From NCBI RefSeq assembly GCF_900114215.1, contig NZ_FOSG01000015.1:1-64000 (forward strand): a DNA stretch of 64,000 bases. Direction: 5' to 3'. Under the pieces are notes generated by a model. That model saw only the letters and a list, made by a program, of their open reading frames with translations. It was not told the DNA's origin and made no database searches. Both the position numbers and the translations under genes were made by a program. The DNA is from Streptomyces mangrovi. Lineage in GTDB: Bacteria; Actinomycetota; Actinomycetes; Streptomycetales; Streptomycetaceae. How positions within the stretch are numbered: the first letter of the stretch is position 1; every line of letters starts with the position of its first letter. Positions 49,239-57,423 of the stretch are shown here, one piece after another.

Positions 49239-49799
49239 CTACGGTTCCGGGCTCGCCGGGGACGGTTTCCGCGAGCGGCGGTCCCGGGCTGCGGCCAGGT
49301 CGCGTGAGAGGTGGGAGCGGCGCGGGCCGTGCCGGCGCAGCATGCGCAGATCCGCTGCGGTGTCGTACATGAGCTGGAGATGGAAGTAGTTCACGTGCTC
49401 CAGGACCGCGAACAGCGCGAATCCCAGCCCCGGCCAGGTGCCGCTTCCGGGGTCGTCCGCCACCGCCCGGGCGGTGAACAGCACTCCGGCCGCCAGCAGT
49501 ACGGCGTTGGCCGTGCGGGCCGCGGCGAAGACCCCGGCGGCGGGAAGCGGTGCTCCCGGAGCCTCGATCTGGCGGAGCTTGGCCAGCCAGTATCCGGCGC
49601 CTTCCAGAAGGAGGAGGACGAACAGTCCGAAGCCCACGGTGTTCGCGGCCGTCACCGGCAGGAAGAGCATTCCGAACCAGAGGAAGGCCTGGAGCGGGAC
49701 GTTGAGCAGTTCCAGGGCGGCCAGCGACCGCAGCCGCCGCCGGACCCGGGCGCGGGAGCGGTTTTCCACCCGCAGAAGGATGCCACCCGCCCCCGGCAC
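49239..49799 (-). CDS. Predicted four-helix integral membrane protein
   Basis: The 186-residue protein has a basic N-terminus (RSRARVRRRLRS), then hydrophobic segments LLNVPLQAFLWFGMLFLPV, TVGFGLFVLLLLEGAGYWL, ARTANAVLLAAGVLFTA and GLGFALFAVLEHVNYFHLQLMY. A very basic cytoplasmic tail follows (RMLRRHGPRRSHLSRDLAAARDRR). No family with known function is recognised. Neither GTG 49799 nor GTG 49769 has a ribosome site, so the start is uncertain. It is transcribed towards the beta-trefoil gene. Confidence 0.65.
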   Translation of the reverse strand: MPGAGGILLRVENRSRARVRRRLRSLAALELLNVPLQAFLWFGMLFLPVTAANTVGFGLFVLLLLEGAGYWLAKLRQIEAPGAPLPAAGVFAAARTANAVLLAAGVLFTARAVADDPGSGTWPGLGFALFAVLEHVNYFHLQLMYDTAADLRMLRRHGPRRSHLSRDLAAARDRRSRKPSPASPEP

Positions 49800-49836
49800 G
49801 GTGTGCGGTGGGGCGGGTGGCGGGGACGGGCGGGTG

Positions 49837-51123
49837 TCAGGCGATGCGGTCGAGGATCAGGGGGGTCGGGGCGAAGGCGGCGCCCTCGGCGTCCCCGGCG
49901 ATCCCGATCGCGTCGCCGGTGAGCGCTTCGAGGGCGTAGTCGAAGCGCTCGGGGGTGTCGGTGTGGAGGGTCAGCAGCGGGGCGCCGGCGGTGACCCGGT
50001 CGCCGGGCTTGGCGTGCAGTTCCACGCCGGCCCCGGCCTGCACCGGGTCCTCCTTGCGGGCGCGGCCCGCGCCCAGGCGCCAGGCGGCGACGCCGACGGC
50101 GTACGCGTCCAGCTTGGTGAGGGCGCCGGAGGCGGGGGCGGTCACGGTGTGCCGTTCGCGGGCGGTGGGCAGGGGCGCGTCCGGGTCGCCGCCCTGGGCG
50201 GCGATCATGCGGCGCCAGTGGTCCATGGCCGAGCCGTCGGCGAGCGCCCTGGCGGGGTCGGCGTCCGGCAGTCCGGCGGCGGTGAGCATCTCGCGGGCCA
50301 GCGCCAGGGTCAGCTCGACGACGTCGGCCGGGCCGCCGCCGGCCAGGACCTCGACCGACTCGCGGACCTCCAGGGCGTTGCCCGCGGTCAGGCCGAGCGG
50401 GGTGGACATGTCGGTGAGCAGGGCGACGGTGCGCACCCCGTGGTCGGTGCCGAGCCCGACCATGGTGGAGGCCAGTTCGCGGGCGTCGCCCAGGTTCTTC
50501 ATGAACGCGCCGGAGCCGACCTTGACGTCCAGGATGAGCGAGCCGGTGCCCTCGGCGATCTTCTTGGACATGATCGAGGAGGCGATCAGGGGGATCGCCT
50601 CGACGGTGCCGGTGACGTCGCGCAGGGCATAGAGCTTCTTGTCGGCCGGGGCCAGTCCGTCGCCGGCCGCGCAGATCACCGCGCCGACCGAGCGCAGGAC
50701 GTCCATCATCTCGTCGTTGCTCAGCAGCGCCCGCCAGCCGGGAACGGACTCCAGCTTGTCCAGCGTTCCGCCGGTGTGGCCCAGGCCGCGGCCGGAGAGC
50801 TGGGGGACGGCGGCGCCGCAGGCGGCGACCAGCGGGGCGAGCGGCAGGGTGATCTTGTCGCCGACGCCGCCGGTGGAGTGCTTGTCGGCGGTGGGGCGGG
50901 GCAGGGTGGAGAAGTCCATCCGCTCGCCGCTGTGGATCATCGCGGCGGTCCAGCGGGCGATCTCCTCGCGCTCCATGCCGTTGAGCAGGATCGCCATGGC
51001 CAGGGCCGACATCTGCTCGTCGGCGACCTCGCCGCGGGTGTAGGCGTCGATGACCCAGTCGATCTGGGCGTCGCCGAGGCGGCCCCGGTCGCGCTTGGTG
51101 CGGATGACGGAGATGGCGTCCAT
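49837..51123 (-). CDS. deoA: Thymidine phosphorylase (pyrimidine-nucleoside phosphorylase)
   Basis: The 428-residue protein splits thymidine/deoxyuridine into base and deoxyribose 1-phosphate. The signature SGRGLGHTGGTLDKLESVPG is present, with ADKHSTGGVGDKITLPLAP for phosphate, SSIMSKKIAEGTGSLILDVK, and a C-terminal PYNP-type domain (VELHAKPGDRVTAGAPLLTLH). GGAG occurs 12 bp before the ATG at 51123. It is the last gene of the nucleoside operon, 43 bp after cdd. Confidence 0.95.
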   Translation of the reverse strand: MDAISVIRTKRDRGRLGDAQIDWVIDAYTRGEVADEQMSALAMAILLNGMEREEIARWTAAMIHSGERMDFSTLPRPTADKHSTGGVGDKITLPLAPLVAACGAAVPQLSGRGLGHTGGTLDKLESVPGWRALLSNDEMMDVLRSVGAVICAAGDGLAPADKKLYALRDVTGTVEAIPLIASSIMSKKIAEGTGSLILDVKVGSGAFMKNLGDARELASTMVGLGTDHGVRTVALLTDMSTPLGLTAGNALEVRESVEVLAGGGPADVVELTLALAREMLTAAGLPDADPARALADGSAMDHWRRMIAAQGGDPDAPLPTARERHTVTAPASGALTKLDAYAVGVAAWRLGAGRARKEDPVQAGAGVELHAKPGDRVTAGAPLLTLHTDTPERFDYALEALTGDAIGIAGDAEGAAFAPTPLILDRIA

Positions 51124-51166
51124 CGGGGGGTGTCGCTCCTTGGGGGTCGGGTGCGCCGGGCGCGGG

Positions 51167-51613
51167 TCAGGGGCCGGTGGAGCCGGTGGGGCCGTCCGCG
51201 CCGGCGAGGTGCTCGGGGCCGAAGGCGTCCGGCAGGAGGTCGGACAGCGGCCGGACGCCGGAGGCGGTGTCGACCGCCAGGTTCGGGCCGCCGTGCTCCC
51301 ACAGCAGCTGGCGGCAGCGGCCGCACGGCATGAGGATCTCGCCGCGGCCGTCGCAGCAGGTGAAGGCCACCAGTCGGCCGCCGCCGGTGGCGGCCAGCTC
51401 CGAGACCAGGCCGCACTCGGCGCACAGCCCGATTCCGTAGGAGGCGTTCTCCACGTTGCAGCCGCCGACGATCCGGCCGTCGTCCACCAGCGCGGCGGCG
51501 CCGACCGGGTATTTGGAGTACGGGACGTAGGCCCGGGACATCAGCTCCCGGGCCCGCTCCCGCAGCGCCGGCCAGTCGGCCCGGCCGGCGCCGGTCGCGG
51601 GGGAGTCGCTCAC
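51167..51613 (-). CDS. cdd: Cytidine deaminase
   Basis: The 148-residue zinc enzyme deaminates (deoxy)cytidine to (deoxy)uridine, feeding DeoA. Motifs are YVPYSKYPVGAAAL, the substrate and first zinc site NVENASYGIGLCAECG with catalytic Glu, and MPCGRCRQLL with two zinc Cys. The C-terminal 30 residues are a Gly/Asp-rich extension. Its GTG at 51613 shares one base with the permease stop (TAGTG), so translation is coupled. Confidence 0.93.
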   Translation of the reverse strand: MSDSPATGAGRADWPALRERARELMSRAYVPYSKYPVGAAALVDDGRIVGGCNVENASYGIGLCAECGLVSELAATGGGRLVAFTCCDGRGEILMPCGRCRQLLWEHGGPNLAVDTASGVRPLSDLLPDAFGPEHLAGADGPTGSTGP

Positions 51614-52878
51614 TACTTGCCCTCGCCCTTCCGGTAGGCGTGCCCGTTGGCCTTGGGCATCCGCAGCCGCTGCGCGGACATGGCCAGCACCAGCAGCGTG
51701 GCGACGTACGGGGCGGCGCTGACGAACTGGCTGGGCACCTGGTCCACCGAGGAGTACCAGACGAACAGCACCAGGCCGCAGACCGCCGCGACCGCGCCGG
51801 TCAGGTACTTCTTCCGGTAGATCGCCCAGGCGGTGGCCAGGACCAGCAGGATCGCCAGCAGCAGGAGCAGGGCGTGGACGTTCTGGCCGCCGCCGCGCAG
51901 GTTGAGGCTGTCGGTGTAGCCGAACAGGCCGGCGCCCAGGGCGAGTCCGCCCGGCATCCAGTTGCCGAAGATCATCGCTGCGAGGCCGATGTAGCCGCGT
52001 CCGCCGGTCTGGCCCTCCAGGTAGATGTTGGAGGCGACCTCGGCGAGGAACGCGCCGCCCATGCCGGCGAAGCCGCCGGAGATCATCACGGCGATGTACT
52101 TGTACTTGTAGACGTTGACGCCCAGGCTCTCGGCCGCGATCGGGTTCTCGCCGCAGGAGCGCAGCCGCAGGCCGAAGCCGGTGTTCCACAGCACCCACCG
52201 GCTGAGCGGGATCATGGCGACGGCCACGATCGTCAGCAGGGAGAGGTTGGTGACCAGTCCGCCCACGAGCCCGGCGACGTCGGAGACGACGAACCAGTGC
52301 TTGGCGTTGAGCGTCGCCATCGCGTCGGACAGCCCGGGGACGGTGATCTGTCCTATCGACTCGATGGGCGGGGACTGCTTGCTGGTGCCGCTCTCCATCT
52401 CGGCGAAGGTGAAGCTGGACAGGTAGCGGGTGGCGCCGACGGCGAGGATGTTGATGGCCACACCGGAGACGATGTGGTTGACGCCGAAGGTGACGGTGGC
52501 GATCGCGTGCAGCAGACCGCCCAGCGCGCCGCCGACGATGCCCATGACCACGCCCGCCCACGGGCCCCACTGGACGCCGGCCCAGGCGCCGAACCAGGTG
52601 CCCAGGATCAGCATGCCCTCCAGACCGATGTTGATCACACCGGCCCGCTCGGCCCACAGGCCGCCCAGTCCGGCCAGTCCGATGGGGACGGCCAGCCGCA
52701 GGGCGGCGGAGGTCTGTCCGACGGAGGTGATGCCGTGGGCCCCGGTGATCAGCCGCACGGCGGAGACGAGCACCAGCAGGCCCGCGATCACGAGCATCCA
52801 CTCGGCCAGGGTCAGCCGGCGGCGGGCGGACTTCTTCGGCTGCTGTGCGGCCGGCCGCCTGTCGAGGACGGTGCTCAT
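51613..52878 (-). CDS. Nucleoside ABC transporter permease (second subunit)
   Basis: The 421-residue integral membrane protein belongs to the BPD_transp_2 group with ribose/nucleoside permeases. It has about nine hydrophobic helices. Family landmarks are AERAGVINIGLEGMLILGTW, NHIVSGVAINILAVGATRYL, LRSCGENPIAAESLGVNVYK and GGAFLAEVASNIYLEG. It pairs with the next-upstream permease, overlapping it by ATGA, and with the ATPase. The N-terminal 25 residues are charged and cytoplasmic. Confidence 0.9.
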   Translation of the reverse strand: MSTVLDRRPAAQQPKKSARRRLTLAEWMLVIAGLLVLVSAVRLITGAHGITSVGQTSAALRLAVPIGLAGLGGLWAERAGVINIGLEGMLILGTWFGAWAGVQWGPWAGVVMGIVGGALGGLLHAIATVTFGVNHIVSGVAINILAVGATRYLSSFTFAEMESGTSKQSPPIESIGQITVPGLSDAMATLNAKHWFVVSDVAGLVGGLVTNLSLLTIVAVAMIPLSRWVLWNTGFGLRLRSCGENPIAAESLGVNVYKYKYIAVMISGGFAGMGGAFLAEVASNIYLEGQTGGRGYIGLAAMIFGNWMPGGLALGAGLFGYTDSLNLRGGGQNVHALLLLLAILLVLATAWAIYRKKYLTGAVAAVCGLVLFVWYSSVDQVPSQFVSAAPYVATLLVLAMSAQRLRMPKANGHAYRKGEGK

Positions 52879-54011
52879 GCCGACACCTCCTTGCGGTTCT
52901 TCGGACCGGTGCCGTCGCCCTCGCCCGCGGCGGCGGCCTCGGCGGCGAGTTCCTCGCCGACCTTCTGCTGCTGGCGGCGCAGGCCGTAACGGCGCACGGA
53001 CTCGTAGCTGATGACGACCGCCATCACGATCAGGCCCTGCATGATCGTGGCGATCTCCTTCTCGTAGCCGTTGTAGTCGAGCGTCGGCGACGCCTTGTCG
53101 AGGAAGGCGATGAGCAGCGCTCCGAAGGCTATGCCGAGGGGGTGGTTGCGGCCGAGCAGGGCGATGGTGATGCCGGTGAAGCCCACGCCCGCGGGGAAGT
53201 CCAGGCTGTAGGTGTGGGCGTCGCCGAGCAGGACGGGCATGCCGGCCAGACCGGCGACCGCGCCGGAGATCAGCATGCTGGTGAGCACCATGCGCCTGGC
53301 GTCGACGCCGCTGGCGGAGGCGGCGCTGGGGCTGGCGCCGGTGGCGCGCAGGTCGAAGCCGAATCGGGTGCGGTTCAAAACCAGCCAGTACAGCAGGCCG
53401 CACAGGGCGGCGACGGCGGTGAAGCCGTAGATCTCGCCGGCCGCGCCCAGGTCGATGCCGGGGAACCAGCCCGATTCCGGGATCTGCCCGGTGGTGAGGT
53501 TGTTGCCGCGCTGCTCGCCGAACTGGGCGGGCAGGACGAGGTAGGCGATGATGCTGGTGGCGATGGAGTTGAGCATGATCGTCGAGACGACCTCGCTCAC
53601 CCCGCGGGTGGTCTTCAAAAGGCCGGCGATGCCGGCCCAGAAGCCGCCCACCAGCATCGCGACGACCATGATCAGCACGATGTGCAGGGGGCCGGGCAGG
53701 GCGACCGAGGCGCCGACGACGGCGGCGGCCATCGCGGCGAGCCGGTACTGCCCGTCGACCCCGATGTTGAACAGGTTCATGCGGAAGCCGACGGCCACCG
53801 CGAGCGCCGCCAGGTAGTACGTGGCGGCCTGGTTGACGATGAGCACCTGGATGTCGGCGTGCACCGCGTACTCGGCCATCAGCACGTACGGCTGGACGGG
53901 GTTCAGACCGGAGGCGACCAGCACCACCGAGGTCAGCAGCACGGCGACGACGATGGCCAGCACCGGCCCGCCGACGGCCAGGACCATCCGGTCCTTGTCG
54001 AACTTCTTCAT
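52875..54011 (-). CDS. Nucleoside ABC transporter permease (first subunit)
   Basis: The 378-residue membrane protein begins KKFDKDRMVLAVGGPVLAIVV and has the family segments GFRMNLFNIGVDGQYRLAAMA, TTRGVSEVVSTIMLNSIATSI, RATGASPSAASASGVDARRM, GFTGITIALLGRNHPLGIAFG. About eight to nine helices are evident, followed by an Ala/Glu-rich cytoplasmic tail. It overlaps the ATPase gene upstream and the second permease downstream by 4 bp each, so the three transport genes are co-translated. Confidence 0.9.
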   Translation of the reverse strand: MKKFDKDRMVLAVGGPVLAIVVAVLLTSVVLVASGLNPVQPYVLMAEYAVHADIQVLIVNQAATYYLAALAVAVGFRMNLFNIGVDGQYRLAAMAAAVVGASVALPGPLHIVLIMVVAMLVGGFWAGIAGLLKTTRGVSEVVSTIMLNSIATSIIAYLVLPAQFGEQRGNNLTTGQIPESGWFPGIDLGAAGEIYGFTAVAALCGLLYWLVLNRTRFGFDLRATGASPSAASASGVDARRMVLTSMLISGAVAGLAGMPVLLGDAHTYSLDFPAGVGFTGITIALLGRNHPLGIAFGALLIAFLDKASPTLDYNGYEKEIATIMQGLIVMAVVISYESVRRYGLRRQQQKVGEELAAEAAAAGEGDGTGPKNRKEVSA

Positions 54012-55663
54012 CGGTCCTCTCCCCCGTCCCGGCCCGTGGCGGCGGTCCCGTCGGCGGCCGCGGCGGTTTCGGGCGCCGCCCCGTCGTCGAGACGGCCGGA
54101 GGCCGCGCCGGTCATGGCGGAGCCCAGGGCCTCAGGGGTGATCGTGGCGGGGTCGGCTTCGGCGACCAGTCGGCCGCGGTACATCACGCGCAGGGTGTCG
54201 GACAGGCCGATCAGCTCGTCGAGGTCGGCGGAGATCAGCAGGACGGCCAGGCCGGCGCGGCGCGCGGTGCGGATCTGGTCCCAGATCTGCGCCTGGGCTC
54301 CGACGTCCACGCCGCGCGTGGGGTGGGCGGCGATCAGGAGCCGGGGTTCGTGGCTCATCTCGCGGCCCACGATCAGCTTCTGCTGGTTGCCGCCGGACAG
54401 GGAGGCCGCGGTGACGTCGATGCCGGGGGTGCGCACGTCGTACTCGGCGACGATCCGCTCGGTGTCGGCGCGGGCGGCCTTGATGTCCAGCCAGGGCCCC
54501 TTGCTGTTGGGGGGTTCGGTGACGTGCCCGAGTATGCGGTTCTCCCACAGGGGGGATTCCAGCAGCAGCCCGTGGCGGTGGCGGTCCTCGGGGATGTAGC
54601 CGACGCCGCCCTCGCGGCGGCGTCGGGTGGGCCAGCCGGTGACGTCCTGCTCGCCGAGGACGATGGTCCCGCCGTCGGCCTGGCGCATGCCGACCAGCGC
54701 CTCGATCAGCTCGGTCTGGCCGTTGCCCTCCACACCGGCCAGGCCCAGCACCTCGCCCTTGTGGATGGTGAGGGAGACGCCGTCCAGGATGGTGCGGGCG
54801 CCGTCGACCGGGTCGTAGCCGGTGAGGGTGAGGTCGTTCACCCTCAGCATGGGAGTGTCGGTGACGGTGGACTCGCGGGTCTCCGGGGAGGGCAGCTCGG
54901 CGCCGACCATCAGCTCGGCGAGCTGCTTGACGGTGACGTCGCCGGGGGTGACGGAGGCGACGGTGGTGCCGCGCCGGATGACGGTGATGTCGTCGGCGAC
55001 CGAGAGCACCTCGCCCAGCTTGTGCGAGATGAAGATGACGGTCAGCCCCTCCGCCTTCAGCTCGCGGAGGTTGGCGAAGAGCGCGTCCACCTCCTGCGGC
55101 ACGAGCACGGCGGTCGGCTCGTCGAGGATGAGGATGCGGGCGCCGCGGTAGAGGACCTTGAGGATCTCCACGCGCTGCCGGTCGGCGACCCCGAGGTCCT
55201 CCACCATGGCGTCGGGGCGGATGCCCAGGCCGTAGGCCTCGGAGATCTCCCTGATCCGGGCACGGGCCTTCGCACCGATCCCGTACAGCTTCTCGCTGCC
55301 CAGGACGGTGTTCTCCGCGACGGTGAGGTTGTCGGCCAGCATGAAGTGCTGGTGGACCATGCCGATGCCGCGGGCGATGGCGTCGCCGGGGTCGGAGAAG
55401 GCGACCTCCTGGCCGTCGACGGCGATGGTGCCCTCGTCCGGCTTCTGCATGCCGTAGAGGATCTTCATCAGGGTCGACTTGCCCGCGCCGTTCTCGCCGA
55501 CGATGGCGTGCACGGTCCCCTTGCGGACGGACATGTGGATGTCGTGGTTGGCGACGACACCGGGGAAGCGCTTGGTGATCCCGGTCAGTTCGACGGCGGG
55601 AGGACTGCTGGACGCGTTGATGGTGCACTCTCCTCGGGCTAAGGAGTGGCTCGTAGGGAGCAC
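54008..55663 (-). CDS. Nucleoside ABC transporter ATP-binding protein with two ATPase domains
   Basis: The protein is up to 551 residues and has two ABC domains, as in ribose/nucleoside importers. Domain 1: VELTGITKRFPGVVAN, Walker A IVGENGAGKSTLMKIL, Walker B RILILDEPTAVLVP. Domain 2: LGLAGVEGNGQTELIEAL in place of a Walker A, signature AASLSGGNQQKLIVGREM, and PRLLIAAHPTRGVDVG; the degenerate second Walker A is normal for this family. The only standard in-frame start is GTG 55663, which lacks a ribosome site. A GAGGAG lies 7 nt before an ATC codon at 55621-55619, just ahead of the conserved N-terminus, so a rare ATC start is possible. Confidence 0.92.
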   Translation of the reverse strand: MLPTSHSLARGECTINASSSPPAVELTGITKRFPGVVANHDIHMSVRKGTVHAIVGENGAGKSTLMKILYGMQKPDEGTIAVDGQEVAFSDPGDAIARGIGMVHQHFMLADNLTVAENTVLGSEKLYGIGAKARARIREISEAYGLGIRPDAMVEDLGVADRQRVEILKVLYRGARILILDEPTAVLVPQEVDALFANLRELKAEGLTVIFISHKLGEVLSVADDITVIRRGTTVASVTPGDVTVKQLAELMVGAELPSPETRESTVTDTPMLRVNDLTLTGYDPVDGARTILDGVSLTIHKGEVLGLAGVEGNGQTELIEALVGMRQADGGTIVLGEQDVTGWPTRRRREGGVGYIPEDRHRHGLLLESPLWENRILGHVTEPPNSKGPWLDIKAARADTERIVAEYDVRTPGIDVTAASLSGGNQQKLIVGREMSHEPRLLIAAHPTRGVDVGAQAQIWDQIRTARRAGLAVLLISADLDELIGLSDTLRVMYRGRLVAEADPATITPEALGSAMTGAASGRLDDGAAPETAAAADGTAATGRDGGEDR

Positions 55664-55749
55664 GGTGGAGGCCGATGACCGGGGAAGTGGCCGGGAGGTG
55701 GGCCGCCGGGCCGTGCGGGTGAGGGCGACGCTACCGCCTCGACGGTTGA

Positions 55750-55761
55750 CTACGCGCGTAG
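55750..55761. promoter_or_regulatory. Operator CTACGCGCGTAG upstream of the nucleoside ABC operon
   Basis: The exact 12-bp palindrome lies 87 bp before the GTG at 55663 and after the terminator of the binding-protein gene. It is the same word as at PNP, deoC and add and would control the transporter-cdd-deoA operon. Confidence 0.75.
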
Positions 55762-55778
55762 AGCGTTTTCCGTGCGGT

Positions 55779-55837
55779 GGGCCCGGCCGGAAGGGGTCCG
55801 CCGCCGCGAGCGGTGCGGTCCTCTTCCGGCCGGGCCC
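55779..55837 (-). terminator. Terminator hairpin between the binding-protein gene and the ABC operon
   Basis: Perfect 15-bp arms GGGCCCGGCCGGAAG (55779-55793) and CTTCCGGCCGGGCCC (55823-55837) enclose a 29-nt loop. It would end the binding-protein transcript and allow separate control of the operon by the operator that follows. Confidence 0.7.
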
Positions 55838-55924
55838 GTGCCGGGGGCCTTGCGTGCGGGCCGCGCGGACGTCCGGCCCCGCTCTCCGCTCCGGCGCCGG
55901 GACGGATCGGTCGGGCGGGAGGGG

Positions 55925-56989
55925 TCAGGACTCGGTGCTGACCTTGATCTCGCCGCCGATGATGCCCTCCCTGGCCTTCTTCACGGCCTCCTGGAGTTCG
56001 GTCATCTCGGTGAAGGCCGGGTTGGAGTCGGACAGGCCGACGCCGCCGGACTCCAGGTCGAAGCGGCTCTCACCGCTCATCGGCTCGCCGTTCTGGACGG
56101 ACTCGACCAGGTTGTAGACCGCGCCGGAGACATCCTTGGTCATGGAGGTCAGGATGTTGTCCTTGTACTTGGCCAGCGTCTTCTGCTCGTACTGGTCGGA
56201 GTCGACGCCGATGACCCACTTGTCCTTGGCGGCGACCGCCTCGATGACGCCCTGGCCCGCGAGGCCGGCGGCGTGGTAGATCACGTCGGCCTTGGCGTCG
56301 AGCTGGCCGCGGGCGGCCTCCTTGCCGAGGTCCGGCTTGGAGAAGCCGTCCATGTTCGGCGGCTGGGTCAGGTACTGGGTCTTGACCTCGATGGACTTGT
56401 CGGTGTCCTTCACGCCCTGGACGAAGCCCGCCTCGAACTTCTTGATCAGCGGGACCTCGACGCCGCCGACGAAGCCGACGACCTTGGACTCGGTGGCCTT
56501 GGCCGCGGCCACACCCGCCAGGTAGGAGCCCTCCTCCTCGCTGAAGACGAGGTTGGCGACGTTGTCCGCCTGGACGGTGTTGTCGTCGATCAGGCCGAAG
56601 GTGGTCTTCGGGAACTTCTCGGCGACCTCCTCGATCGGCTTGGCGTAGGCGAAGCCCACACCGATCACGGGGTTGTAGCCCTGGCGGGCCAGGTCGGTGA
56701 GGCGCTGGACCTTGTCGGCGTCCGACTCGCCGTCGGAGGGCTCGACGTCCTCGCCGCCGATGCCGAACTCCTTCTTCGCCTTCTCGAAGCCGGCGTAGGC
56801 GGCGTCGTTGAACGACTGGTCGCCACGGCCTCCGACGTCGTAGGCGAGGGCTATGCCCTTGCCCTTCTTGGCGGAGTCGGAGGAGTCCGAGGAGCCGGAC
56901 TCGGTGGATGTGCTGCCACACGCGGTGGCGCTGAGGGCGAGGGCCGCGGCGGTGCCGACCGCGGCAGCGAGCTTGCTTACCCGGCGCAA
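55925..56989 (-). CDS. BMP-family nucleoside-binding lipoprotein of the ABC transporter
   Basis: The 354-residue protein has a lipoprotein signal (RRVSKLAAAVGTAAALALSATACGS; lipid-modified Cys24) followed by a Ser-rich linker and a BMP/PnrA substrate-binding domain: GIALAYDVGGRGDQSFNDAAY, NPVIGVGFAYAKPIEEVA, VANLVFSEEEGSYLAGVAAA, VGFVGGVEVPLIKKFEAGF, IYHAAGLAGQGVIEAV and WVIGVDSDQY. Members bind purine and pyrimidine nucleosides outside the membrane. The only suitable start is TTG 56989 with GGGAAG upstream. It is transcribed separately from the ABC operon, allowing a surplus of binding protein. Confidence 0.92.
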   Translation of the reverse strand: MRRVSKLAAAVGTAAALALSATACGSTSTESGSSDSSDSAKKGKGIALAYDVGGRGDQSFNDAAYAGFEKAKKEFGIGGEDVEPSDGESDADKVQRLTDLARQGYNPVIGVGFAYAKPIEEVAEKFPKTTFGLIDDNTVQADNVANLVFSEEEGSYLAGVAAAKATESKVVGFVGGVEVPLIKKFEAGFVQGVKDTDKSIEVKTQYLTQPPNMDGFSKPDLGKEAARGQLDAKADVIYHAAGLAGQGVIEAVAAKDKWVIGVDSDQYEQKTLAKYKDNILTSMTKDVSGAVYNLVESVQNGEPMSGESRFDLESGGVGLSDSNPAFTEMTELQEAVKKAREGIIGGEIKVSTES

Positions 56990-57043
56990 GAGGACTTCCC
57001 TTCGCTCGAAGCGCCTCCGTTGGCGCTGGCTTCCGCCGCATCG

Positions 57044-57055
57044 TAACGCGCGTAG
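57044..57055. promoter_or_regulatory. Variant operator TAACGCGCGTAG upstream of the binding-protein gene
   Basis: It keeps the inner ACGCGCGT palindrome and ten of twelve consensus bases; on the gene's strand it is followed by TACGAT, a good -10 box, about 50 bp before the TTG start. The rest of 56990-57423 is GC-rich DNA in which I see no gene. Confidence 0.6.
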
Positions 57056-57423
57056 ATGCCAGGAAAAGGGCTCTTGCGGAGCCGTTATCAGTTCGGTGTT
57101 AACGGGTGGTGCCCGCACCCTTGTGGAGGGTGACGCGGAGGCGTCCCGCGGGGCGCCGGGCACCGCGGGCGCCGGACGCCGGACGGGGTCGCAGGCGGTG
57201 GCGCCGGGCCCGCGCCCTTCCGCCCCCGCCGTCTCCCACCTGCGCTTTCCCACCTGCCGCGGAGGCCGGACGGCGGACGCGGCGAGCCCGGGAGCGCGAG
57301 GGCCGGAGAGCGGGAACGCCTCGCCGGCCGGCGGCCGGGCCGCGGCGTGAGACTGGTCACGCGCCCCCGGCGCACCGGCGCCGGGCGGTGGCCGCGGGGC
57401 GGCGGCGCCCGGGCGCTCGCGCC

